From NCBI GenBank assembly GCA_035653295.1, contig DASRCB010000052.1:1-23724 (forward strand): a stretch of DNA of 23,724 nt, in the 5' to 3' direction. The stretch comes from DASRCB01 sp035653295. GTDB taxonomy: Bacteria; Acidobacteriota; Terriglobia; Bryobacterales; Bryobacteraceae. The notes beneath the pieces are model-generated. The model did not search any database. It saw nothing but the letters and a program-made list of their open reading frames with translations, and was not told the DNA's origin. Positions 8,061-15,767 of this stretch are shown here, piece by piece. The position numbers were made by a program, and so were the translations under genes. Positions within the stretch are counted from its first letter, which is position 1, and each line of letters begins with the position of its first letter.

Positions 8061-9269
8061 TTGATCGCTGCTGTCTTCCTGGGCATTGCGGCCGTAGGAA
8101 CGCTCAGCTCCACGGTCACGCTGGCCATCGCCCTCGCTGGCGCGCGCCGATTTCGCGCCCAGGCCGCGGAACAGGAACGCAGGGCCCGCGCTCTCCCTTC
8201 TGCCGAGCTTCCCCCCCTATCGATCCTGAAGCCGCTGCACGGCATCGAGCCGCGGCTGGAGCGCAATCTGGAAAGCTTTTTCAACCAGGACTACCCGAAG
8301 TTCGAAGTCCTGTTCGCTGTGGACCACGAGGACGACGCCGCGCTGCCCATTGCGCGCCGCGTCTGTGACCGCCACCCCGAGGTCCCGTCGAGAATTCTGA
8401 TCACCGGCGAGCCCCCCTGGCCGAATCCGCCCGCCTTTTCTTTCGCGGCTATGGCCGAGGTGGCGCGATATGACTACCTCATCACCAGCGACAGCGATGT
8501 CGAGGTGGACCGCGAGTACCTGCGCGCCTTGGCCCCGCCGCTGCTCGATCCGCAATGCGGCATGGTGACCTGTCTTTATCGCGGGCTCAATACCGGCACG
8601 TTTTGGTCGAACATGGACGCCATCGGCATGAGCGTCGAAATGAGCGCCGGGGTGCTCTCCGCGAACCTGCTGGAGGGCATGAAATTCGGCCTGGGTCCCA
8701 CCATCGCGGTCCGGCGCGATGCGCTGAACGCGATCGGCGGCTATGAGGTGCTGGGCGACTACTTCTCCAACGATTTCGTCATCGGCAATCTCATCGCGGC
8801 GCGCGGATACGGCGTGGCCCTGTCGCGCGAGATCATCGCCCACGTCGTGCCGGCGATGAGCTTCACGAGGATGTGGCAGCGGCAGCTGCGCTGGGCGACG
8901 GGCACCAGGCACTCCCGCCCGAAGGGACACTTCGGTACGGTGTTCACGTATGCCGTGCCATGGGGGATCATCGGTCTGATTGGCGGCCTGCTGTTGCATC
9001 GTCCTGTGCTCGCGTGTGCGCTCCTGGTCTGGTCTCTCGCGAACCGCGTGACGGAAGCAGTTGCGATTGGCTGGGGCGTAACGAGGGATCGTGAATGCCT
9101 GCGGCGGCCGTGGCTCTACCCTGTTCGAGACCTGCTCGGTTTCTGCGTCTGGGTGGCAAGCTATCTGAGCCGCCGCATGCGCTGGCGCGACGGCCGCTTC
9201 GAACTCGTCAAAGGCGGCAGGATCCTGGTGCGCGACCGCCAGGGCAGCAGCGTGCGCATGCGCGCCTGA
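8061..9269 (+). CDS. Membrane glycosyltransferase, GT21-like (ceramide glucosyltransferase / HpnI type)
   Basis: The 402-residue enzyme has an N-terminal membrane helix (about 2-25), a cytosolic GT-A domain (about 50-290) and C-terminal hydrophobic segments (about 296-345). GT21 hallmarks in order: SILKPLHGIEP (54-64), an acidic cluster at VDHEDD (88-92), the metal-binding SDSDVEV with Asp144 and Asp146, the catalytic-region Asp238 in SNDFVIG, and the (Q/R)xxRW motif Arg274-Trp278. Relatives transfer a sugar to ceramide or to hopanoid-type lipids at the membrane. In most relatives a NPKV-N segment precedes the SDSD motif; here that stretch reads NPPAFSFAAM, an atypical version. The TTG start abuts the kinase stop with no gap. 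Donor sugar is probably the nucleotide sugar made by the two preceding genes, but this is inference. Confidence 0.85.
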   Translation: MIAAVFLGIAAVGTLSSTVTLAIALAGARRFRAQAAEQERRARALPSAELPPLSILKPLHGIEPRLERNLESFFNQDYPKFEVLFAVDHEDDAALPIARRVCDRHPEVPSRILITGEPPWPNPPAFSFAAMAEVARYDYLITSDSDVEVDREYLRALAPPLLDPQCGMVTCLYRGLNTGTFWSNMDAIGMSVEMSAGVLSANLLEGMKFGLGPTIAVRRDALNAIGGYEVLGDYFSNDFVIGNLIAARGYGVALSREIIAHVVPAMSFTRMWQRQLRWATGTRHSRPKGHFGTVFTYAVPWGIIGLIGGLLLHRPVLACALLVWSLANRVTEAVAIGWGVTRDRECLRRPWLYPVRDLLGFCVWVASYLSRRMRWRDGRFELVKGGRILVRDRQGSSVRMRA

Positions 9270-9276
9270 GTCGGCC

Positions 9277-10227
9277 ATGCCGGCGCTTCCGAATTTCTTC
9301 GTCGCCGGCGCGCCCAAAGCGGGCACCACCTCGCTCTGCAACTATCTGGGCCAGCACCCGGACGTGTTCATGAGCCCTATAAAAGAGCCGAATTATTTTG
9401 CGCTCGAGGTGCGGCCCCGCAACTTCGAGCCGCGTTATCGCGAGAGGATACAGCGACGAGTCGATGAACTGCATGTGCGCCTTGCGAACCGAGAACCTGG
9501 CGAGTTACCCAGCGGAATCACGGTCGAGTGGCAGGACTACCTGTGCCTGTTTCGCGGCGCCGGGGCCCGGCAGGCCATCGGTGAAGGCAGCGTCTCTTAT
9601 CTGTGGTCGCCAACAGCGCCCTCGCGGATCGTCGAACGTCTGAGGCGCCCGAAGGTCATAGCGGTCCTGCGCGACCCAGCCGAGCGCGCCTTTTCCCAAT
9701 ACCTCCAGGACCTCGGAAACGGCGAGATCCGGTGGTCATTCAGCCGGCACCTCGAGGCCGCGTTCCGAGAGCGCGAGCGCCAGCTCGGCCCGCTGTACCC
9801 GTTCCTCGAATACGGGCTCTATGACCAGCAGGTCAGCCGCTGGATTGCGGCGGTCGGCGCGGAGAATATGCACGTCATTTGGTACGAGGATTTTCGCGAC
9901 CGCCCGGCGGAGGTTTTGGCCGGAGTGTTCGCGTTCCTGGGCGTGCGCGAGTTCGCCCCGGACATGTCGAAACGATATTACGAATCGTGGGTTCCTCGCG
10001 CGACCGGGGCTGCCGCGCTGGCGAAGAGGTCAGGAATCTGGAAGGCGCTGCGGCGGGCCGCCCCGGCGGGGGTTGTGTCCCTGGTGCGCCGGCACGCGTA
10101 CCGCGAACGGTCGAGCATCACGCTCAAGGCGAGCGACCGCACCCGTCTTGTTGAATATTATCGGCCTCATGTTTTGAACCTCAGCGCCCTGATGCAGCGC
10201 GATCTCACCTCCTGGATAACGGCCTAA
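9277..10227 (+). CDS. PAPS-dependent sulfotransferase
   Basis: The 316-residue soluble sulfotransferase has the 5'-phosphosulfate-binding loop at 11-20 (GAPKAGTTSL, with catalytic Lys14), and the 3'-phosphate-binding motif LRDPAERAFSQY at 131-142. GEGSVSYLWSP (102-112) is also typical of carbohydrate and lipid sulfotransferases of this superfamily. It would transfer sulfate from PAPS to a hydroxyl of an acceptor such as a glycan or glycolipid. It begins 7 bases after the glycosyltransferase stop, so it is in the same transcription unit, suggesting that the glycosylated product is the acceptor. Its TAA overlaps, on the other strand, the stop codon of the penicillin-acylase-family gene. Acceptor identity is not visible in sequence. 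Confidence 0.9.
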   Translation: MPALPNFFVAGAPKAGTTSLCNYLGQHPDVFMSPIKEPNYFALEVRPRNFEPRYRERIQRRVDELHVRLANREPGELPSGITVEWQDYLCLFRGAGARQAIGEGSVSYLWSPTAPSRIVERLRRPKVIAVLRDPAERAFSQYLQDLGNGEIRWSFSRHLEAAFRERERQLGPLYPFLEYGLYDQQVSRWIAAVGAENMHVIWYEDFRDRPAEVLAGVFAFLGVREFAPDMSKRYYESWVPRATGAAALAKRSGIWKALRRAAPAGVVSLVRRHAYRERSSITLKASDRTRLVEYYRPHVLNLSALMQRDLTSWITA

Positions 10228-12452
10228 CGTGATCCCTCGGGCAGCACGCGCAGGATATCCTCGGCAGTGACTCGGCGGAACGGCATGCCAAGGCCGTGGC
10301 CGTAATAATACGCCAGCCATTCATCGCTGTAGTGGCTCGACAGCGGCTCACCGGACTGGCCGATGGTGATCTCCGCCAGCGACAGATCGGGATCGCCCAG
10401 ATCCACCACCATCCGCTCGGAAGGCCCGATGCGCGGCTCCATGCGCACCTGCTTCACGCTTTCCGGGCCGCCGCTCATCAGCGCGGGTCCGATATTGAAC
10501 CAGCTGCCGATAAGCGGAATGCGGCTGTCCACCGGCTGCACGATCGTAAGCTGATTCCACTTGCCGTAGTTCCATCGCGAAACGCGGCTGCCCTGCGATC
10601 TCGCGCCTTCGTCGATCGCCTCCGACGCACAGCGCAGCAACGTAGCGTCCGGGTCCGCGAACCACCCGCGAGCCCCCGATCGCAGGATGTTCTCCACAAC
10701 AGCGGGACTCATCTCCGTCGCATACAGCGCGCCTTTTCCGGGCGATGCGACCTGCGCCAGGCGGAAACGCAGCCGATTGAAAGCGAGCTCGACCAGCATG
10801 GGCGCACCCTGTCCGATTTCCATCTGGCCATTCCAACGTCGCAGCGTCGCCACGGCGTCCCCCAGCGCCACGTCTTCCGGATGCCGCCGATCGAACGCGG
10901 CGACAATCTGCCGCGCCAGGAACATAGCGAAGCCGGAATACACGTCCTTCTCGACCTCGATCATTTGCTCGGGTATCCAGCGCTCATGCGCGCTGAGCAG
11001 CGCCCGGATCTGATTCGATCGGTACGGCGCCGCGAACACACCGTTTACCGTGTAGCTGAAGTTGCGGGGGAATGGATTCTGGTTGGCGGTAACAATGCGG
11101 CCCGACGGTGGATTCAACGCTGACGGCAGTGCGTCGAAGGGCATGAAGCCCTGCCACTCGTAGTTCCCCGAGCTGCCGTCAACAGGCACGCTGCCATCCC
11201 ACCCTCGGCGGATCGGGAGCAGTCCCGTGGCGTGGTAGCCGATGTTGCCGTCCCGGTCAGCATAAACAACGTTCTGGTCCGGATACACGAACTGCGCCAG
11301 CGCCGCGGTGAAGTCGGTCCAGTTCGCGGCCCGATCCATCGCGAGAAAGGGAAAGTGGAACGAGCCGGGCTCGGCAGCCGTCCAGCGCAACGCATAGAAC
11401 TGCCCGTCGCCGGACCCGATGATGGGCCCATGCCGCGTCACCCACGTGTCCAGCTCTTCCGTTCGCGCTCCTTTCACCCGAATAAAATCGCGCTCGAGGC
11501 GCGCCTGCTCCACGTGCCCTGAGAACAGATAACGGCCGGTCTGCTGATCGAAGCGCTCTTCGTACAGGTCGCATACGTCGAAGCCCAGGTTCGTGAATCC
11601 CCATGCGACGCGCTCATTATGGCCGATAATCACCGCCGGCAGACCAGGAAGGGAGAAGCCGGTAACATTCAGTCCCGGCGCCTTCAGATGCACCATGTAC
11701 CACGTGGACGGAGCCGAGTATTGCAGGTGCGTATCGTTGGCCAGAATCGGCCGGCCGCTGGCGGTGTGCGCTCCCGATACCGCCCATGCGTTCGATCCCG
11801 GCATGGTTTCCTGGCCGCTCCACGGCGGAAACAACGCCTGAACTTTCGCCGCATCGCCTCCGGTGAGGAGGTCGCGGCGCCGCAGGTCGAGACGGTAGCT
11901 TAGGGTCAGCTCGCGCGTCATATACAGCGCGGCGAGCAGCGAATCGACGGTGGTCCACGGGCGTGGATCGTAGCCCAACAGCGTGAACTCCAGCGGGTAC
12001 CGGCCGCGGTGCGTTTCGATGAATCGATTGACGCCACGCGCATATGCGGCGAATAACGCCCGATCGTCCGCGCTCATCCCGCGATACTGCATTTCCGCGA
12101 TACGGCGCATGCCGATGCGGCGCATGTCCCGGTCTGACTCCAAAGCCGCCGCCCCGGCCACCTCCGACAGTTGGCCGGCGGCCACGCGGCGCAGGGCGTC
12201 CATCTGCCAAAGCCGATCCTGCGCCGTCACGAAGCCCTGCAGGAAAACGGCATCCGCTATACTGGCCGCCGTAATGTGGGGGACGCCGAACGAGTCGCGC
12301 GCGATCGACGCCGCCGCGCTGATGGGCGCCCGCGTTGTTCCGGAGACCTGCGGTAATGGGCGCCACACCACCCACCATGCGCCGGCGATCAGCAGGATGA
12401 GCAGAACGGCTATGCTCAGATTGATGAGCTTCAGAACGCGGTCTGAGGTCAC
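10224..12452 (-). CDS. Penicillin acylase family protein (Ntn hydrolase), membrane-anchored
   Basis: The 742-residue precursor has an N-terminal hydrophobic signal anchor (about 10-30). The alpha-chain part (about 45-200) carries the conserved RDSFGVPHI (52-60) and FLQGFVTAQDRLWQMD regions. A spacer ends at Gly219, and the predicted beta-chain N-terminal nucleophile is Ser220 in GSNAW; DTHLQ at 240-244 and GHNERVAWGFTN (278-289) are family landmarks. Such enzymes self-cleave and hydrolyse amides: beta-lactam side chains, acyl-homoserine lactones or N-acyl amino acids; which one cannot be read here. The start is a GTG with no strong ribosome-binding site. It is divergent from the CNNM/CorC gene, with 30 bases between starts, and convergent with the sulfotransferase, sharing 4 bases at the stops. 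Confidence 0.93.
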   Translation of the reverse strand: MTSDRVLKLINLSIAVLLILLIAGAWWVVWRPLPQVSGTTRAPISAAASIARDSFGVPHITAASIADAVFLQGFVTAQDRLWQMDALRRVAAGQLSEVAGAAALESDRDMRRIGMRRIAEMQYRGMSADDRALFAAYARGVNRFIETHRGRYPLEFTLLGYDPRPWTTVDSLLAALYMTRELTLSYRLDLRRRDLLTGGDAAKVQALFPPWSGQETMPGSNAWAVSGAHTASGRPILANDTHLQYSAPSTWYMVHLKAPGLNVTGFSLPGLPAVIIGHNERVAWGFTNLGFDVCDLYEERFDQQTGRYLFSGHVEQARLERDFIRVKGARTEELDTWVTRHGPIIGSGDGQFYALRWTAAEPGSFHFPFLAMDRAANWTDFTAALAQFVYPDQNVVYADRDGNIGYHATGLLPIRRGWDGSVPVDGSSGNYEWQGFMPFDALPSALNPPSGRIVTANQNPFPRNFSYTVNGVFAAPYRSNQIRALLSAHERWIPEQMIEVEKDVYSGFAMFLARQIVAAFDRRHPEDVALGDAVATLRRWNGQMEIGQGAPMLVELAFNRLRFRLAQVASPGKGALYATEMSPAVVENILRSGARGWFADPDATLLRCASEAIDEGARSQGSRVSRWNYGKWNQLTIVQPVDSRIPLIGSWFNIGPALMSGGPESVKQVRMEPRIGPSERMVVDLGDPDLSLAEITIGQSGEPLSSHYSDEWLAYYYGHGLGMPFRRVTAEDILRVLPEGSR

Positions 12453-12482
12453 TTGCTCGATTCTATCGGGCCGGCGCCGATC

Positions 12483-13871
12483 ATGGCCTACAGGATTCTG
12501 ATTCTGGTCATGATTATCGCGGTGAACGGGTTTTTCGCCGCGTCCGAGGTCGCGCTCGTTTCCGTCCGGCGCAGCCGCCTGCGCGCGCTTGCCGACGAAG
12601 GACAGGTTGCCGCGCAGGCCGCGCTGAATCTTCTCGCAAATCCGGCGCGGCTGCTTTCGGTCACTCAGGTCGGCGTGACCCTGGCCAGCCTCGCGCTGGG
12701 ATGGGCGGGCGAGGACACCGTCTATCAGGCGCTTTCAGGAATGGTGCGCCCGCTGATTACGCCGGCTACCGCGCCGTGGCTCCACGGCGCCAGCTTCGCC
12801 ATCGCGTTCCTGATCATCACCTGGGCGCATGTCATCGTCGGCGAAGTAGTGCCCAAAAACCTGGCCATCGAGAAGGCCGACCGCCTGGCGCTGCTGGCTG
12901 CCCCCGCTCTGCTGGTCTTCTATCGCGTGTCGGAACCGTTTGTGTACGTCATCGAGCGGTCCGCGCGCGCTCTCTCACGAATGCTCGGCCTGCGCGGCGA
13001 CCATTCCGGCGGCGGCCATTCGCCCGAAGAGCTGAAGTTCATCGTCAGCGTGAGCCGCACCGAAGGGCACCTCCGGCATTTCGAGGAGGATGCCATCCAG
13101 GCCATGCTCGAGTTGCAGAATTACAGCGTCCGGCAGATCATGACTCCGCGCAACGCGATTGTTTCTGTGCCTGTCGACGCGGGCCTCGAGCGCGTCCTGC
13201 GGACCTTCCGCGCGCAGCAATTCACCCGCGTCCCGGTATACGAAGGGCGCCCGGAGCACATCATCGGATACATCCACTACAAGGATCTGATCCGCGTCTG
13301 GGAAGAACGGAAAACAGCCATGGAGCGGAAACGGCAGCCGCCTCCATTTCGCATACGCAATCTTCTGCGCAAGGCGCTGGTTATACCGGAAACCAAGTCG
13401 CTGGATCAGCTCATCGATGAGTTCCGCAACACCCACGTCCACATGGCTACGGTCGTTGATGAGTTCGGAACCATCGTCGGTCTGGTGACCCTGGAGGACG
13501 TACTCGAGCAGATCTTCGGTGAGATCGGCGATGAGCATGACGTAAAGCGGACGCCGCCCACAGTCGAACCGGCAGTGCTGGAACTTGACGGGGCCACTCT
13601 GATCCGCGATCTGGACACGCAATACGGTATCGAACTGCCGTCCGATGCCGGTTTCGAGACTCTGGCCGGATTCCTGCTTTTCCAGTTCGGCGCCATCCCT
13701 TCCGAGGGAGACCGCGTCGATTTCGGGGGCCGCCGTTTCACCATAGCGCGTATGGAAGGAAGGCGCATTGCGCGCGTTCGAATCGAAAAGCTGCGCGTGG
13801 CTCCATCAGAGCCGGACGTAACAGGCGCACCGCAGCCCCCGGTGCGCACGCCACAGGTTCAGGGCCACTAA
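12483..13871 (+). CDS. CNNM/CorC-family membrane protein with CBS pair (HlyC/CorC transporter type)
   Basis: The 462-residue protein has an N-terminal DUF21/CNNM membrane domain (about 1-185) with hydrophobic spans near 3-22, 57-75, 103-125 and 135-155 and the conserved NGFFAASEVALVSVRR at 15-30. Two CBS domains follow (about 215-275 and 295-350, including TVVDEFGTIVGLVTLEDVLE at 323-342), then a CorC/HlyC C-terminal domain (about 362-437). Relatives are implicated in Mg2+/Co2+ efflux or homeostasis; the CBS pair usually binds an adenine nucleotide. Proline-rich residues end the protein. An alternative TTG at 12453 would add 10 residues and abut the divergent GTG; the ATG at 12483 matches the usual family start. 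A promoter must lie inside or very close to the neighbouring gene. Confidence 0.92.
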   Translation: MAYRILILVMIIAVNGFFAASEVALVSVRRSRLRALADEGQVAAQAALNLLANPARLLSVTQVGVTLASLALGWAGEDTVYQALSGMVRPLITPATAPWLHGASFAIAFLIITWAHVIVGEVVPKNLAIEKADRLALLAAPALLVFYRVSEPFVYVIERSARALSRMLGLRGDHSGGGHSPEELKFIVSVSRTEGHLRHFEEDAIQAMLELQNYSVRQIMTPRNAIVSVPVDAGLERVLRTFRAQQFTRVPVYEGRPEHIIGYIHYKDLIRVWEERKTAMERKRQPPPFRIRNLLRKALVIPETKSLDQLIDEFRNTHVHMATVVDEFGTIVGLVTLEDVLEQIFGEIGDEHDVKRTPPTVEPAVLELDGATLIRDLDTQYGIELPSDAGFETLAGFLLFQFGAIPSEGDRVDFGGRRFTIARMEGRRIARVRIEKLRVAPSEPDVTGAPQPPVRTPQVQGH

Positions 13872-14055
13872 ACGCGCTTTGTGAGATGCGCTCCCATCCT
13901 GCGGCCGGCTCAGCGAAGCGAATGCCGATTGTGGTGCGAGCCTTTGGCTTGCACGCGGCTGTCTCTCGCTGTTCCGAACCCGGGGAAGAAGCAGGCGCCG
14001 GAACTGCTCGTCTACCGCGTCTCGCCCTTGACCTCGCCGTGCATTATGGGGGGCA

Positions 14056-14079
14056 CGGGCTCGCCCTGCGGCGAGCCCG
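14056..14079. repeat. Strong GC hairpin, 10-bp stem with 4-base loop
   Basis: CGGGCTCGCC (14056-14065) and GGCGAGCCCG (14070-14079) form a perfect stem around the loop CTGC. The flanks GCA and TGC can extend the helix across a short bulge. It lies 185 bases after the CNNM/CorC stop. There is no T tract, so it could be a Rho-type pause/stability element or a repetitive extragenic palindrome rather than an intrinsic terminator. I saw no second copy in the window. Confidence 0.5.
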
Positions 14080-14227
14080 CGTGCCGGCTGCGCCGCCGTT
14101 GAACTCGGACCAACTTCTTTGCCGCCCCACCTGGGTTTGCATTACTGCGAAGCAGGACGAATCCGGTGCGCGGCTACACTCTGCATCCGACGAAACACGA
14201 CTCCGTTCTCGAGCGCCAAATATTAAC

Positions 14228-14234
14228 GGAGGGG
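14228..14234 (+). promoter_or_regulatory. Strong Shine-Dalgarno-like site GGAGGGG without an accepted gene
   Basis: GGAGGGG is among the better Shine-Dalgarno matches in the window. It lies 8 bases before a GTG (14243) that opens a 59-codon frame ending at 14422, and 12 bases before an ATG (14247) that opens a 14-codon frame. It may drive a small leader peptide or be fortuitous. Confidence 0.35.
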
Positions 14235-14242
14235 ACTGCAAC

Positions 14243-14422
14243 GTGCATGAGCCGCTACAGGTGTGCCCTCGAACAAAGAACCGGCTGCTGAAGCCGCGAT
14301 GCTCCGTACCACCACAACGACGCTTGTCGTTGAGGGATGCGCTCGCTCGTCAAGCGGCTTGTCGGCGCATGACGAGGCTTTTGGGATACGTGCATAAAGA
14401 TGCTTCGCCTATTGGTGATTGA
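14243..14422 (+). CDS. Possible 59-residue basic peptide overlapping the response regulator start
   Basis: A GTG preceded at 8 bases by GGAGGGG opens a frame of 59 codons rich in Arg, Lys, Leu and Cys, ending at TGA 14420-14422. It overlaps the start of the downstream response regulator by 23 bases. That regulator has no visible Shine-Dalgarno of its own, which would fit translational coupling. The peptide matches no family I know and its composition is also what a non-coding frame in GC-rich DNA could give. Treat as a candidate only. Confidence 0.2.
   Translation: MHEPLQVCPRTKNRLLKPRCSVPPQRRLSLRDALARQAACRRMTRLLGYVHKDASPIGD
14315..14332. repeat. Hairpin, 7-bp stem with 4-base loop
   Basis: CAACGAC (14315-14321) and GTCGTTG (14326-14332) pair perfectly around GCTT. 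It lies 68 bases upstream of the response regulator start and could form in its leader transcript. Function unknown. Confidence 0.35.
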
Positions 14423-14825
14423 GGATTCCTCCGGCGACGTGGCGCTACTCCGGTACGCCATTGAAGAGAGCAAAATGCCATCCGTTGAAATGTCCGTCTG
14501 CCGAGACGGCGAAAGCGGCCTGCAGTTCATGCAACGAGTCGGCCCTTATGCCGGCGTCCCTCCGCCTCATTTGGTCCTGCTGGACTGGAACCTGCCAAAG
14601 ATGAACGGGATGGAGGTGCTGCAGGCCAGAATGAACGATCCCCTGCTGAAATCGATCCCCGTGGTGGTGTTCACATCGTCCGATTATCGAGCCGACGAGC
14701 GCATCGCGCGCGATCTCGGAGCGGATGAGTTCATTACGAAGCCGCTCGATTTTACCCTGTATTTGAGGCAGGTTCAGACAATCCTCATGCGAGCTTTCGT
14801 GCGTGAGGGATATTTGAAGATGTAA
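14400..14825 (+). CDS. Stand-alone response regulator, Rcp1-like
   Basis: The 141-residue receiver domain has no output domain. The acidic pair is Glu8-Asp9, the phospho-acceptor Asp62 (LLDWNLP), the switch Thr92, and the conserved Lys114 (TKPLD). The LLDWNLPKMNG and ITKPLD motifs and the PPPHLVLLD lead-in resemble Rcp1-type regulators that partner with phytochrome-like or other hybrid histidine kinases. No kinase is present nearby, so it is an orphan in this window. The ATG at 14400 has no visible Shine-Dalgarno; initiation may depend on upstream translation (14243-14422) or be leaderless. It is convergent with the isomerase-like gene, with 35 bases between the stops and no clear intrinsic terminator. 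Confidence 0.9.
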   Translation: MLRLLVIEDSSGDVALLRYAIEESKMPSVEMSVCRDGESGLQFMQRVGPYAGVPPPHLVLLDWNLPKMNGMEVLQARMNDPLLKSIPVVVFTSSDYRADERIARDLGADEFITKPLDFTLYLRQVQTILMRAFVREGYLKM

Positions 14826-14860
14826 TCCCCGCGTTGCGCCTCGCCGCCGGGGGTTGAATC

Positions 14861-15760
14861 CTACATCGCCCGCACACTGATATCGATCAGCTTCTGCGTC
14901 CCCGTGTACGGATCGCCCTCGCCTTCGAACTCGATTGAGAAATAGCCGCGATATCCGGCATTGCGGGCAATGCCAAAGATTTTCACCGGATCGGTGCGGT
15001 ACACCTTGCCATTGTCCACCTCCGAATCCTTGACGTGGCTGACGTTGTACGCCAGCGGAAACAGCGCGGCCAGAGCGTTGTAGTTGTATTGATCGTCGCC
15101 CTTGATCCGCGAATTGCAGAAATCGGGCAGAGCGCGCAGGTACCTGGTATCGAGGCTCTTGATCAGATTGACGATGAATGCGGCATCCTCGCTGCGCGGA
15201 TCGTCGTTCTCGAGGTTCACCACCACTCCTTTGAACGACGCATACTCGACTACGGCGTTCAGGCCGTCGGCGGTGCGCTGCAGCGGCGGTTCCGCCATGT
15301 TCACCGGCGCGATATGGGCGCGAATGCTGGGCGAGTTCAGCGCCACGGCGACATCCACCCATTTCTTCCCCAGCGCGACGGCTTTCTTCCAGGCGGCGTC
15401 GTCCGGCGATCCCAGGCTGGGATGGATATCGCACGGAATGTTGATCACCTGCGACCCGGCCTTCTCCACATGCCGGCGCAGGTTCTCCACGTAAGCCGTA
15501 TCCATCGACTTAAAATGCGAGCTCAGCGGCTCCACGTTATGAATATGGAACCGGTCCACCACCATCTGCGGGAAATCCAGCAGATCGATTCCGTTCGGCT
15601 TGTTGATGAACTCGCGGAAAGGATACGAGGCCACGGCGATGCGGGCCCGCGGCTCGGTCGGGAACTTCAGATTCGGCTCGCCGCGCAATACGGCGGCTCC
15701 GGCGATGCCTGTGGCCGCGCCGAGAAAGCCGCGCCGCGTTGTGCCTGATGAAGTGATCAT
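14861..15760 (-). CDS. Tat-exported sugar phosphate isomerase/epimerase-like TIM-barrel protein
   Basis: The 299-residue product begins with a twin-arginine signal (TTRRGFLGAATGIAGAAV, Arg9-Arg10, cleavage probably near residue 25), so it should act outside the cytoplasm. The mature part is an AP-endonuclease-2/xylose-isomerase-like TIM barrel with candidate metal ligands Glu184 (NLEN), Asp213 (LPDF), His242 (SHVKD) and Glu277 (SIEFEG). Some members of this superfamily cleave or isomerise 3-keto sugars and 3-keto glycosides. It is the last gene of a minus-strand operon, starting 7 bases after the stop of the GLDH3-like gene. The frame is open upstream to 15823, but the ATG at 15760 places the Tat motif at the N-terminus and avoids overlap. 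The 3-keto function is inference from neighbours. Confidence 0.86.
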   Translation of the reverse strand: MITSSGTTRRGFLGAATGIAGAAVLRGEPNLKFPTEPRARIAVASYPFREFINKPNGIDLLDFPQMVVDRFHIHNVEPLSSHFKSMDTAYVENLRRHVEKAGSQVINIPCDIHPSLGSPDDAAWKKAVALGKKWVDVAVALNSPSIRAHIAPVNMAEPPLQRTADGLNAVVEYASFKGVVVNLENDDPRSEDAAFIVNLIKSLDTRYLRALPDFCNSRIKGDDQYNYNALAALFPLAYNVSHVKDSEVDNGKVYRTDPVKIFGIARNAGYRGYFSIEFEGEGDPYTGTQKLIDISVRAM

Positions 15761-15767
15761 ATTCTGT

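Larger units (their letters stand above)
13872..14399. other. Intergenic region of 528 bases with hairpins and an orphan ribosome-binding site
   Basis: Between the CNNM/CorC stop and the second response regulator no recognisable protein is encoded. A plus-strand frame is open from 13886 to 14422, but its translation is rich in Arg/Ala/Pro and Cys with no domain, so I do not accept it as a whole gene. The region contains a strong hairpin (14057-14078), a second hairpin (14315-14332) and a GGAGGGG ribosome-binding-like site (14228-14234). It could hold the CorC terminator, the response-regulator promoter and a structured leader. Confidence 0.6.

Noticed and set aside
8217..9341. Minus-strand open frame of 374 codons opposite the glycosyltransferase
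   Set aside because: The plus-strand gene has all GT21 motifs and fits the operon; the antisense product is low-complexity.
13886..14422. Plus-strand open frame of 178 codons in the CorC-to-response-regulator gap
   Set aside because: No ribosome-binding site at its start, no recognisable domain and unlikely composition; only its last 59 codons, preceded by GGAGGGG, are kept as a weak candidate.
14826..14860. Terminator between the response regulator and the isomerase-like gene
   Set aside because: Only a loose CCCCG/CGGGG pairing and no T tract; too weak to call.
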